Assembly: GCA_001898825.1 (NCBI GenBank)
Contig: MKVK01000026.1
Coordinates: forward strand, 1-64,000
DNA from: Magnetospirillum sp. 64-120
GTDB taxonomy: Bacteria; Pseudomonadota; Alphaproteobacteria; Rhodospirillales; Magnetospirillaceae
Length of the DNA: 64,000 bases
Direction: 5' to 3'
The notes under the pieces were generated by a model that had not been told where the DNA came from, did not search any database, and was given only the letters and a program-made list of their open reading frames with translations. The position numbers and the translations under genes were made by a program. How positions within the stretch are numbered: the first letter of the stretch is position 1; each line of letters opens with the position of its first letter. This document shows positions 1 to 7,846 of the stretch, piece after piece.

Positions 1-54
1 CCTGCTCCTTCAGGATGCCGATGATCTGCTCCTCAGAGAACCTGCTGCGCTTCA
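1..54 (-). CDS. IS3-family transposase OrfA, N-terminus only
   Basis: Read from 54 leftwards the sequence encodes MKRSRFSEEQIIGILKEQ, the characteristic first residues of IS3-family (IS407-like group) OrfA proteins, which continue into a helix-turn-helix DNA-binding domain. Only 18 codons are inside the window, so completeness cannot be judged. OrfA binds the element's ends and is normally joined to the OrfB integrase by programmed frameshifting. It sits at the tip of the IS3-family end that interrupts an IS5-family element. Confidence 0.75.
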
Positions 55-119
55 TAAGTCCGTCCTTTCGATGGGCCGGACTCTACTTCAGACTGGAGGA
101 AGATTCCCATGGCAGGTCA
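1..119 (-). mobile_element. End of an IS3-family insertion sequence (partial)
   Basis: The reverse strand carries the start of an IS3-family orfA. Upstream of it is a stretch ending at about 119 with TGACCTGCC, which has the TG tip usual for IS3-family ends. At that point the reading frame of an IS5-family transposase stops matching its family, so this element appears to have inserted into, or recombined with, that IS5 copy. The rest of the element lies outside the window. The exact boundary is inferred from where IS5 similarity ends, not from a second terminal repeat. Confidence 0.6.
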
Positions 120-439
120 CCAGCGGCTTGGCTGTGCCCTCGGACAATGGTGCTGTCGACCATGTGCTGCCAGTCGTCGGTCAGCCCGAGATCGACCAGT
201 GTTTCCAACAGGGCGTCCCAGACGCCCTGTTCGGCCCAGCGTCGGAAGCGGACGTAGACGGAGTTCCATTTGCCATAGCGTTCGTGCATGTCGCGCCAGG
301 GGCAGCCGACCCGCAGTACGTAAAGCATGCCGTTGATAAAGCGGCGGTTGTCATGGGAAGGGCGGCAGCCGCGCCCTCGCTCGGAGGGCAGCAGTTCTCC
401 GATAATCGCCCACTCCTCGTCCCTCAGGTCGCCGCGCAT
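83..439 (-). pseudogene. Truncated IS5-family transposase (N-terminal part)
   Basis: About 107 residues match the N-terminal half of IS5-family transposases: the MRGDLRDEEWAIIGELLP start, the GCPWRDMHERYGKW segment and the first catalytic Asp in MVDSTIVRGH. After GHSQAAG the frame leaves the family and runs 11 codons into IS3-family sequence before a stop at 83. The remaining catalytic Asp and Glu are absent, so no active transposase can be made. A near-identical N-terminus occurs in the copy at 2971-3462. Confidence 0.85.
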
Positions 440-512
440 GCCATTGGCCTCCGCAAAGACCAGTGTTGAATCACGCCCGCGCGGCTTTGGGAACCACCTT
501 TGTCAACATGAC
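120..512 (-). mobile_element. IS5-family element remnant, copy 1 (truncated)
   Basis: The transposase-start side of an IS5-family element is preserved. The outer end at about 498-512 (reverse strand GTCATGTTGACAAAGG) matches the terminal repeat of the second copy at 2975-3535, and is followed by CTAG at 513-516, the same tetranucleotide duplicated around copy 2. The other end is missing because an IS3-family element takes over at about 119. The sequence between transposase start and tip is similar but not identical to copy 2, so the two copies are diverged relatives. Confidence 0.75.
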
Positions 513-1511
513 CTAGGCAAGCGCCGGATCTAGAAAAGGAAAGAGCGTACCATAAAACCCTACCATTATCCGCCGCAGATGGAACGGATCAGAACCAACG
601 GGGTTAAGCCCTAGGATGGCAGATGGGCTACTAACAACACCTTCAGATTTTAGGGTTGATATAATAGAATCGTTAAAGTGGTTCTTCTGCCCTTCTGGGT
701 AGGAGTAATGGCGGATGGGCATTTCCAACTGATATTCCAGCAGGCGCAGGCTAGCATGAATATCTTGGGCCGCTCGTTCATCCCCCTGCAACGCCAGGAT
801 ATCATGATAAAGGGAATGGCCACCTACGATGAATAGCGATTCATCGGCAAGCTCACGGATTTCCTTCCATGTGGCCGGGCGATAATGAGACCAGGCATCG
901 GGTGTGGGAAGAATGCCCGTTGCGTCCGAAACCTCCTGCAGTATTCGCGTTTTTTCTTTTAAGGGCACACGCTTGCAAACACTCTTGATGGTATCTAAAG
1001 CTTCAATGCGCTTTTCATCACCATCGATAATGAAGCAGCGTTCAATACCATCCAACACAACCGATATCTGCGCCCGCAATGAACGGTTAAGGCAATCCTC
1101 AAGCTGATCAACCCAAAACATCATGGTAGTATTGATCAAACCTGGGCAAACATAGAAAGTAGCTGGGACGCCTGAGTCCACCAGAACATCTGCCGCCAAG
1201 GTTCGGTTATTTGAAAAACCGTCATCAAAGGTAACAGCGACGGCGCGACGTGGCCACGGCTTCCCCGAGGCCGCAATTTCCGCCACTTCATCCATCGTCA
1301 GGACTGCGCAGTGGTCGTGAATAAAACGCATGTGATCTCGAAACTGATCCACAGGCACATGCTTGCCGTTATAATTGGCGATGCCGGGTGCCAAGCCGTC
1401 GAACACACCATGGTACAACAGAATCGTCAACTCACTTGAGACACGACCAGAAAAGCCCCTCAGCGCTTGATGATGAATCTGATTATATCTATCTCGATCG
1501 CTGGAAATCAT
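513..1511 (-). CDS. Polysaccharide deacetylase (NodB-homology) family protein
   Basis: The 332-residue protein has the NodB-type metal-binding core: VAVTFDDGFSNN near residue 92, where the two Asp provide the catalytic base and a metal ligand, a HSLYHD element with the metal-binding His, and a SYPEG segment towards the end. Such enzymes remove N- or O-acetyl groups from glycans or sugar intermediates. I place the start at ATG 1511 because it forms an ATGA overlap with the formyltransferase stop; the longer frame begins with TTG at 1529. No signal peptide is evident, so it may act in the cytoplasm on a precursor. It is last in a three-gene operon (2898 to 513), and its stop TAG lies in the CTAG next to IS5 copy 1. 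GC is visibly lower than in the genes from 3578 on, suggesting horizontal acquisition. Substrate unknown. Confidence 0.82.
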   Translation of the reverse strand: MISSDRDRYNQIHHQALRGFSGRVSSELTILLYHGVFDGLAPGIANYNGKHVPVDQFRDHMRFIHDHCAVLTMDEVAEIAASGKPWPRRAVAVTFDDGFSNNRTLAADVLVDSGVPATFYVCPGLINTTMMFWVDQLEDCLNRSLRAQISVVLDGIERCFIIDGDEKRIEALDTIKSVCKRVPLKEKTRILQEVSDATGILPTPDAWSHYRPATWKEIRELADESLFIVGGHSLYHDILALQGDERAAQDIHASLRLLEYQLEMPIRHYSYPEGQKNHFNDSIISTLKSEGVVSSPSAILGLNPVGSDPFHLRRIMVGFYGTLFPFLDPALA

Positions 1512-2212
1512 ATCTTCAAGCTTTCGCAATGGAGATTGAACTTTCGATGAACGATCCGCTTGATATCGATTGGCATGAAGGAATAATAACGCCCTTTAGT
1601 GGTCTGACGCCGTCGCGACAAAGCCCCACTTTGCCATTGCTTCAACACATCGATCATTCCCATCGCGGCGATTTCACTGGTATGGGCACGCACATGTGAT
1701 AGACGCATGTTCGCTGATAGTGTCATGCATTTTTGAAATACAATATCTCCTGCATCCAATTCCGCGTCTACCATATGGAGCGTGACGCCAATATTGCCCC
1801 AATCGCCGTGATAGATAGCCCACAGATCCGAATCCAATCCGCGATATTCTTCGGCAATACCGCGATGCACGTTGATCAAGCCCGCAGGAAAGCAGGAAAT
1901 CAGCTCTGGAGTTAGTCGGCGACTGCCGAACACCACGCCAATGTCCGGGTTCAGCGCGGCAATTCGGCCTGTGGCCAAGTTCACGTTTGGAACCTCGTGA
2001 ATATCAAAATGCGCAAGATCTAGCTTGCCTACCCAACGCTGTCGTTCGAATAGGTCCTGCTCATCTTCGTATAGGGGACCCGTAGGAAACGGAGCCTGAA
2101 CCGATGATGTTTCAAATATCACAGAAGTTATCGAAATGCCTGCTGCGCGTATTTCATTTAGAAAATAACGATGGTGATTGGTGTCCGTGCTGAGGACCAT
2201 GATCCGAGGCAT
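1508..2212 (-). CDS. Formyltransferase-family protein (sugar N-formyltransferase-like)
   Basis: This 234-residue protein resembles the formyl_trans_N fold of methionyl-tRNA and sugar formyltransferases. The central signature NVHRGIAEEYRGLDSD (from about residue 114) contains the His and the Asp expected at the N10-formyltetrahydrofolate active site, followed by GVTLHMVDAELDAGDIV, also typical. It lacks the C-terminal domain of methionyl-tRNA formyltransferase, which together with its neighbours points to formylation of an amino sugar. Its start overlaps the NeuB-like gene stop (TAATG) and its stop overlaps the deacetylase start, so the three are translationally coupled. The acceptor sugar cannot be told from sequence. 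Confidence 0.78.
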   Translation of the reverse strand: MPRIMVLSTDTNHHRYFLNEIRAAGISITSVIFETSSVQAPFPTGPLYEDEQDLFERQRWVGKLDLAHFDIHEVPNVNLATGRIAALNPDIGVVFGSRRLTPELISCFPAGLINVHRGIAEEYRGLDSDLWAIYHGDWGNIGVTLHMVDAELDAGDIVFQKCMTLSANMRLSHVRAHTSEIAAMGMIDVLKQWQSGALSRRRQTTKGRYYSFMPIDIKRIVHRKFNLHCESLKI

Positions 2213-2898
2213 TAGACACCCAGATCAAGCAGCTGCGCCATGTTACGCCCGAGCTTCACCATCTGTGCGAATTCGCTAGGGGTTGCCGACAAAGCATGAT
2301 CACGAATCGTCACATCGGACTTGTCCAGCGTAAAATGCTTTTCGACGACGCGAGCACCGCGGCTGATTGCCAGCAAGGCAGCTTCTATGCCCACAGCGTG
2401 GTCTGAATAACCCTGGTACGGACTTGAGGTAAAATCCTTCGGAAGCTCCGTCAACTCCCAGGGCTTGGCAGGATACATGGATTTACACCACAGATACCGA
2501 ACGTTGGAGCGACCATCAAAGGGCAGGCCGGGCTGATTCCAAAAACCCAAGGACACAAAAGTTTCCTTGCCTTCGTCCAGAATGGACTCCACCAATTTGG
2601 GCGCCTCTTTGACAGTGCGCGAAGCGATCTTATAACGCTTGAACTCGACTGATCTTGCCAATTGGTAGGCTTCGTCCGTAAAGATCGAAACCATGGGCTC
2701 TATATTATAGAACCCACAGATGCGCACGATCTCGGTTAGTATTTCGGGAGTTATGCGGTTAATCTCGCCCTCACCCGCCCGCCAGCCCAATTGGAACTTG
2801 GCAATATCAGCCCCAGCTTCAGCAGCTTCGCGAACCAGCGCCTGGATGAGGCCGAAATTGCCGTTGTGGTTCAGTCCGATTTCCGCAATAAACAGCAT
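2212..2898 (-). CDS. NeuB-family synthase (nonulosonate-type), short form without SAF domain
   Basis: The 228-residue protein has the TIM-barrel signatures of N-acetylneuraminate/pseudaminate/legionaminate synthases: AEIGLNHNG at the N-terminus, AKFQLG, the YSDHAVG metal-site region and EKHFTLD near the end. The family condenses phosphoenolpyruvate with an amino-hexose. Typical members have about 340-350 residues and end in an antifreeze-like SAF domain that covers the active site of the partner subunit; here translation stops right after the barrel. No frameshift is seen, and the stop overlaps the next start, so the short form looks natural. It heads a low-GC operon, with an IS5 remnant inserted just upstream at 2975. 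It may make a non-standard keto-sugar; the product is unknown. Confidence 0.78.
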   Translation of the reverse strand: MLFIAEIGLNHNGNFGLIQALVREAAEAGADIAKFQLGWRAGEGEINRITPEILTEIVRICGFYNIEPMVSIFTDEAYQLARSVEFKRYKIASRTVKEAPKLVESILDEGKETFVSLGFWNQPGLPFDGRSNVRYLWCKSMYPAKPWELTELPKDFTSSPYQGYSDHAVGIEAALLAISRGARVVEKHFTLDKSDVTIRDHALSATPSEFAQMVKLGRNMAQLLDLGV

Positions 2899-2970
2899 GC
2901 TAACCCCATTTTTCCTGACGGGCCAGTCTACCAGAACGGCCGAACGACCACAACGTGGAACAAGCGGGGG

Positions 2971-3462
2971 CTAGAGCCTGTTGACAAAGGCCGGTAGCCA
3001 TAGCTTTGCGGCGACCAGATGCAGGACACCGAGGAAGGATTTGGCAGTTTTGTCGTAATGGGTAACGATGAGACGGAACTGCTTGAGGCGGTTGAACATG
3101 CGCTCAGATCCTTGTATCGCAGGAAGTTGCATGCAATCGGCTGAGTGCGATTGGACCGAGGCGAGGTGGCGACTGGCAGCGCCATCAGGTCTTCGACCGC
3201 CTGACAGGCCGAGATCGACCAACGTTTCCAGCAAGGCATCCCACACGCCTTGCTCGGCCCAGCGGCGGAACCGGACATAGACCGAGTTCCACTTGCCGTA
3301 ACGCTCGTGCATGTCGCGCCACGGGCAGCCGACCCGCAGCACGTAAAGCATGCCGTTGATGAAGCGCCGGTTGTCATGGGAAGGGCGGCAACCGCGACCA
3401 CGTTCGGCGGGCAGCAACTCCCCGATGATCCCCCATTCCTCATTTGTCAGATCGCCACGCAT
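2971..3462 (-). pseudogene. IS5-family transposase, N- and C-terminal parts joined
   Basis: The reading frame encodes 163 residues. Residues 1-86 match the family N-terminus (GCPWRDMHERYGKW, LLETLVDLGL). Then about 32 unrelated residues follow, and from SERMFNRLKQF onwards it matches the normal family C-terminus. The central part with the first and second catalytic Asp is absent, so the product cannot be an active DDE transposase. The frame stays open across the junction. The stop codon lies in the CTAG duplication at 2971-2974. Confidence 0.82.
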
Positions 3463-3535
3463 GCCGCGGGTCTCCGCAAAGACCAGTGATGAATCACGTC
3501 CGGCTGAGTTTGGGAAGCCCCTTTGTCAACAGGAC
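2975..3535 (-). mobile_element. IS5-family element, copy 2 (complete ends, internal deletion)
   Basis: The 561-bp element has matching ends, with CCTGTTGACAAAGG as an inverted repeat near both tips, and is flanked by CTAG at 2971-2974 and 3536-3539, a perfect 4-bp target duplication. Family members with complete transposases are roughly 0.8-0.9 kb, so about 300 bp of the transposase centre is missing. It lies between the RmlD-type gene and the NeuB-like gene in a run of same-direction polysaccharide genes and probably splits one older transcription unit. Having both ends, it could still be moved by a transposase supplied elsewhere. Confidence 0.85.
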
Positions 3536-3577
3536 CTAGGTTGCACTTATGGAAGGTCACTCGCCAATTGGCACACA

Positions 3578-4465
3578 TCAGACGTCCAGCCACCCAGGCA
3601 GGTATTCGGACAATCCCTGACGCCAATCCGGCGGCAGGATACCGCAATCGCGTCGCAGACGGTCGCAGGCCAAGGCTGACCACGAGGGGCGGCGGGCCGG
3701 TTGGGGATAGTCCCGGGACGGGATGGCACGCAGCGGACTCAGCCGAATGCCATGCTGTTCGGCCCGGGTGGACAAGGCGGCGGCGAAGTCGTACCAGGAA
3801 ACCGGTCCTTCGCCACAATAATGGTACAGCCCGGAAATCCGCCCTGCGTCTTGGGGGGCGATCATGTGAGCGGCCATGCGGACCAGGGCCCGGGCCAAGT
3901 CGTCCGCCGGCGTCGGACAAGCGATCTGGTCATCCACCATGGACAAGGTGTGGCGCTGCCGCCCCAGTTCCAGAACGAGCTGCGGGAAGCAGCGGCCGTG
4001 ACGGCCGAACACCCGCGAGGTCCGCACCACCGCGTTTGTCTGCGCCGCCCGCAGAACCGCACGCTCCCCCGCCAACTTGCTGTTCCCGTAGACCGACAAG
4101 GGGGCCGGTTCGGCATCCTCGGCATAGGGACTTTTCCGCTGGCCGTCGAAAACGTAGTCGGTGGACATATGGATCAGCGGAATGCCCAAAACCGCCAGAT
4201 GGCCGGCCAGATGCGCCACGCCGTCACGATTGACGGCGAAGGCCAGCTCGGGCTCGCTTTCGGCTTTGTCCACGGCGGTGTAGGCGGCGGCGTTGACCAC
4301 CACAGCCCGGCTCAGCCCGGCCAGGGCCGACAGCACCTGTCCGCCGTTGCGGATATCCGCCTGCCGCCGTCCGACCAGCCGCCGTCGCCATCCGGCCGGC
4401 AACGCAACCTCGGCCAAAGCTCGCCCCAACAGGCCATCGGCACCGAAGACCACCAGTGTCGTCAT
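3578..4465 (-). CDS. rfbD: dTDP-4-dehydrorhamnose reductase
   Basis: The 295-residue protein has the RmlD/RfbD pattern: an N-terminal Rossmann segment VVFGADGLLGRAL, the VVNAAAYTAVDKAE block, the catalytic STDYVFDG followed by YGNSKLAGE (Tyr and Lys of the extended SDR active site), and the DYPQPARRPSWS tail. The enzyme reduces dTDP-4-dehydro-L-rhamnose to dTDP-L-rhamnose in the cytoplasm. ATG 4465 is the start next to the family N-terminus; the frame runs open further upstream but without similarity. The other rml genes are not in the window. It follows two glycosyltransferases transcribed in the same direction. Confidence 0.93.
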   Translation of the reverse strand: MTTLVVFGADGLLGRALAEVALPAGWRRRLVGRRQADIRNGGQVLSALAGLSRAVVVNAAAYTAVDKAESEPELAFAVNRDGVAHLAGHLAVLGIPLIHMSTDYVFDGQRKSPYAEDAEPAPLSVYGNSKLAGERAVLRAAQTNAVVRTSRVFGRHGRCFPQLVLELGRQRHTLSMVDDQIACPTPADDLARALVRMAAHMIAPQDAGRISGLYHYCGEGPVSWYDFAAALSTRAEQHGIRLSPLRAIPSRDYPQPARRPSWSALACDRLRRDCGILPPDWRQGLSEYLPGWLDV

Positions 4466-4511
4466 CACGCGGCCAAGCTTTTCATGACGCTTTTCACATA
4501 GCCCCCAGGAA

Positions 4512-5498
4512 TCAGGACGACAAAGGAACGATCTGCCGGCGCGACAAACGCTTGGGCCGCCAGACCAGCCAAGAGGCCACCTGACGCAAGGAAGCACGCC
4601 TGCCCCGCTGGACGTCCCGGCGTTCGTCCAGCAGGCGCGGCAAGGCGCACAGGCCGTCCCACACCCCCTTGGCCCGAGCCGTGACGGAGACCAAGGCCCG
4701 CATCCGCCACATCAGATAGACCTGCGCCAGCAGATGCAGCGGCACCGCCACCAGCAACAAGGGCAGCGGCAAGCAGCGAACCATCAGGTACACGCCGTTG
4801 CGGGCGGCGTGGTAGACGGTGAACACGCTGTAGCGCCCGGCAATGGCCGAGCCGACATGGCTGACCCGCGCCGCGGCGACCTGCACCACGTCATGCCCCG
4901 CCAAGCGCAAGCGAAACCCCAGGTCCACATCTTCCAGATAGCAAAAAAAGCTTTCGGCGAAACCGCCTACCGCTTCGAAGGCGTCGCGCCGGTACAAGGC
5001 CGCAGCGGCACAGGGGGAAAACACCGCGATGTCGCCGTCGACCAGATGGGCCGAGGCGCCATAGCCCCCCCGCCAGGCGATGCCGAAGATCGAATAATTG
5101 TCCCCCGCCCCATCCAGCAACGCTTCGTTTTCGGCCAAAAGCTGGGTCGAACCGAAAGCGGCGGCGGCGGGATAATTGAAGATCGCTTCCCGCAGCTTGG
5201 CCAGCCAATGCGGCTGGGGGACGGCGTCGGGATTGAGCATGGCCAGCCACGGCGCCTTCGCGCCCTGCGCCCCCAGATTGCAGCCGGCGGCAAAGCCCAG
5301 GTTCCGGCCGGCACGCAGGATATGGAAACGACCATCGAAAGCCGGCAGCCCATCCAAGGAGCCGTCCGTGGAACCGTTATCCACCACCACCACTTCGAAG
5401 TCGCCGTCACTTTGCCGGCGCAGCCCGTCAAGAACACGCGGCAAGTGCGCGCCGCCATTGTAATTGACCACCACCACGCGGACCCAAGGCGTCGTCAT
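4512..5498 (-). CDS. Family 2 glycosyltransferase (rhamnosyltransferase-like)
   Basis: The 328-residue protein begins with a GT-A fold: VVVVNYNGGAHLPRVL, VVVVDNGSTDGS (nucleotide-sugar binding), NLGFAAGCNLG, and LNPDAVP in place of the DxD motif. FCYLEDVDLGFRLRLAG is the acceptor-side ED motif. The C-terminal third has a hydrophobic stretch around 265-290 and a basic tail, suggesting membrane association. ATG 5498 overlaps the preceding stop in an ATGA arrangement, which fixes the start. The rfbD gene downstream makes a rhamnosyl role plausible, but the donor is inference. Confidence 0.9.
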   Translation of the reverse strand: MTTPWVRVVVVNYNGGAHLPRVLDGLRRQSDGDFEVVVVDNGSTDGSLDGLPAFDGRFHILRAGRNLGFAAGCNLGAQGAKAPWLAMLNPDAVPQPHWLAKLREAIFNYPAAAAFGSTQLLAENEALLDGAGDNYSIFGIAWRGGYGASAHLVDGDIAVFSPCAAAALYRRDAFEAVGGFAESFFCYLEDVDLGFRLRLAGHDVVQVAAARVSHVGSAIAGRYSVFTVYHAARNGVYLMVRCLPLPLLLVAVPLHLLAQVYLMWRMRALVSVTARAKGVWDGLCALPRLLDERRDVQRGRRASLRQVASWLVWRPKRLSRRQIVPLSS

Positions 5499-6397
5499 CC
5501 CCGTTTCCTTCCGAGCACGCGCCGCCCCAGCCGCCCGGCATCGGCCAGCAGGCCGCGCGGCACCAGAGCCGCGAAGCGCAGCCACAAGACCCCCGCTACC
5601 CCCGACAAGACCCAATGGGGATAAGAATCCCGGAAATGCTTGCGGAAATAGATCAACGTGCTGCGTGTCTTGTGCCATTCCACCAGCAGACGCGAAGCGT
5701 CGCTGCTACCCCCTTGGTGGTACAGGGGGATGTGGCCGCAATACAGCAGCACGCCGCCCGCCTGCAAAACCCGAAGGCACAAGTCCAGGTCCTCGATATG
5801 CAGGAACATCTCGGTGTCGAAGCCGCCCAGGCGGTCGAAACGATCCCGGTCGATGACCATGAAGGCACCGGAAACGGCCGGCACCGCCACCGCACCAGCA
5901 GGAACCGGCTGGTCATGCAGGTTGAAGCGGCGGAAGTACGGATGGCCGGGAAACAGACGGTCCAACCGCAGGGCCTCCACCAATGCCCGCCAGGGCGTCA
6001 AAGTCTCGCGTCGTCCCCCACGCTGTTCCTGCCCCGCCAAATCAAGCAGCCGCCCGCCAAAAAGCCAGGCGTCGGCGTGGTCGCGCCGCACCTGTGACAA
6101 CTTGGCGAAGGTCCCGGCGGGAACCATCAAATCTGGATTCACAAAGGCCAGGACAGATGTCCGGGCCTGCGCCGCCCCCATGTTGCATCCCGCGGCAAAG
6201 CCGATATTTCGACCGGGATTGAAGATTCTGATACGCCCGCTTCGGGCAGCGACATCCTGAAGTTGTATTTTATCAGAAAGGTCATTACCATTATTGATAA
6301 TCAGGATTTCCTGGACCTCGGGCTCGGCCAGCAAGGCCGACAAACAGGAAAACAAGACCGGCCCCGTGTAGTAAGAAACGATTACGATCGAATACAT
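5495..6397 (-). CDS. Family 2 glycosyltransferase
   Basis: It has the same GT-A layout as the next gene in the operon: MYSIVIVSYYTG, ILIINNGN, NIGFAAGCNMG, FVNPDLMVPAG and MFLHIEDLDLCLRV, followed by CGHIPLYHQGGSS. The frame is open to 6520, but the family starts at MYSIVIVSY, so ATG 6397 is the probable start; the ribosome site there is weak and an earlier start is possible. The C-terminus is hydrophobic then strongly basic. It is the first gene of the run 6397-3578 with a second GT2 and rfbD, probably assembling one polysaccharide repeat unit. Confidence 0.88.
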   Translation of the reverse strand: MYSIVIVSYYTGPVLFSCLSALLAEPEVQEILIINNGNDLSDKIQLQDVAARSGRIRIFNPGRNIGFAAGCNMGAAQARTSVLAFVNPDLMVPAGTFAKLSQVRRDHADAWLFGGRLLDLAGQEQRGGRRETLTPWRALVEALRLDRLFPGHPYFRRFNLHDQPVPAGAVAVPAVSGAFMVIDRDRFDRLGGFDTEMFLHIEDLDLCLRVLQAGGVLLYCGHIPLYHQGGSSDASRLLVEWHKTRSTLIYFRKHFRDSYPHWVLSGVAGVLWLRFAALVPRGLLADAGRLGRRVLGRKRG

Positions 6398-6539
6398 TTC
6401 TTGCGACACCCAAGACCCCATCCAATAAGCATATGAACTGCCGCCACAAGCCCGTGGGGCCATTCCGATTTGCGCGTCCATTTCATTAATGCATTCGCGC
6501 AACACATTCTGAAATAACACGAACCACCCCTTTTATCAA

Positions 6540-6569
6540 TTGACAGGCGAGACTTTTACAGCCAATAAA
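6540..6569 (+). promoter_or_regulatory. Candidate housekeeping promoter of the outer-membrane protein gene
   Basis: TTGACA at 6540-6545 is followed after 18 bases by AATAAA at 6564-6569, about 38 bases before the ATG at 6608. The -35 box is perfect and the -10 box matches four of six consensus positions. The site lies in the divergent spacer with the GT2 operon. This is pattern-based only. Confidence 0.35.
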
Positions 6570-6607
6570 CGCATCATGTTGTCCTGTGGAATGGTGCCGT
6601 TGTGGTC

Positions 6608-7843
6608 ATGAATCACCGCCTAGCTCTCGCTGCGATCGTTGCGACGGTCATCTCATCGTCATCCGCCTACGCGGCCTCGGATGTGTCCAACAGCACCACG
6701 CAATCCAACCAAGCGGTGGGCAGCACCGCGGCCAGCACGGCTTCCAGCCAGACCACCTCGATCATCAGCAACGCGGCGACCGGCGGCTTCACCTCGGGCG
6801 GTACCGGCGGGTTCGGCGGCGGCGGCTCTGGCGGCTTCGGCGGCGGTTCGGGTGGTTTCGGCGGCGGCTCCGGCGGCTTCGGTGGCGGCAGCTCGGGTGG
6901 CGGCACCGCCCCTGGCGGGACCGGCGGCAGCGGCGGCTTTGACGGCGGCAATGGTGGCAACGGTGGCGGCAATTCGGGGCCTGGCGGCGGCGGCAACGGC
7001 GGCTTTGGCAACGGCAACGACGGCAAGCCGCAAAGCTTCAACTTCCGCATGGACGGCAAGGCCGCCGGCAGCGCCGACGCCCGTACCGCCATCTGGGGTC
7101 AGGGCCTGTGGGGCAACATCGACAAGAGCGAAGCCAACCTGGCCATGAGCGGCAACATCTATAGCGGCCTGGTCGGCATCGACCGCCGTTATTACGACCG
7201 TTTCCTGGTCGGCCTGTCCGGCGGCTGGGAATACACCCAGCTGGACACCAAGTTCAATAACGGCACCTACGAAAGCCAGGGCCTGACCATCGCCCCGTAC
7301 GCGGCCGTCGACCTGGACCGCAACTGGACCGTCGACCTGTCCGTCGGCTATACCCGGCTGTGGTACAACACCAGCCGGCAGAACAATACCGTCAGCGGCA
7401 CCAACAACGGCGGCCGCTGGTTCGGCAGCAGCGGCGTGACCGGCAACTTCGCCTATGAACGCTGGCGGATGCAGCCCAAGGTGTCGGTCATGCTGATGCA
7501 CGAACGCCAGAACAGCTACACCGAAAGCGATCTGTCGGAAGTCGCCGCCAACAAGTTCACCCTGGGACGCCTGTCCATGGGCGGCAAGGTCGGCTATGCC
7601 CTGGATGACGGCTACCTGCCTTATATCAAGGTCAACGGCGACTGGGACTTCAACAAGACCAATGCGGTCACCAAGTCGGACGGCCAGCAGTCCAACATCG
7701 ACGACGGCGGCGGCCTGGTCGGCGTGGGCGTCGAATTCTACAGCGGCGGCCTGACCGGCAGCCTGGAAGTGGATTACGGTTCGTTGGGACGCCAGGACCT
7801 GGATCTGTGGACCGCCATCGGTCGTGTCCGATACACGTTCTAA
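6608..7843 (+). CDS. Outer-membrane beta-barrel protein with Gly-rich passenger region
   Basis: A signal peptide ends at about AYA-ASD. It is followed by a Ser/Thr/Gln-rich stretch, then some 90 residues of Gly-rich low complexity with repeats of GGSGGFGGG, then about 250 residues alternating polar and hydrophobic in beta-strand style and ending in RVRYTF. A terminal Phe is the Bam recognition signal of outer-membrane barrels. The domain resembles the autotransporter beta-domain superfamily. Start ATG 6608 precedes the signal peptide directly; GTG 6602 is possible. The lipoprotein gene begins 3 bases after the stop, so the two are co-transcribed. Role unknown; Gly-rich passengers suggest a surface linker or adhesive region. 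Confidence 0.78.
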   Translation: MNHRLALAAIVATVISSSSAYAASDVSNSTTQSNQAVGSTAASTASSQTTSIISNAATGGFTSGGTGGFGGGGSGGFGGGSGGFGGGSGGFGGGSSGGGTAPGGTGGSGGFDGGNGGNGGGNSGPGGGGNGGFGNGNDGKPQSFNFRMDGKAAGSADARTAIWGQGLWGNIDKSEANLAMSGNIYSGLVGIDRRYYDRFLVGLSGGWEYTQLDTKFNNGTYESQGLTIAPYAAVDLDRNWTVDLSVGYTRLWYNTSRQNNTVSGTNNGGRWFGSSGVTGNFAYERWRMQPKVSVMLMHERQNSYTESDLSEVAANKFTLGRLSMGGKVGYALDDGYLPYIKVNGDWDFNKTNAVTKSDGQQSNIDDGGGLVGVGVEFYSGGLTGSLEVDYGSLGRQDLDLWTAIGRVRYTF

Positions 7844-7846
7844 GGG

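Noticed and set aside
513-3540. A functional composite transposon
   Set aside because: Both IS5 copies are defective in transposase and copy 1 has lost one end, so present mobility of the block is not supported.
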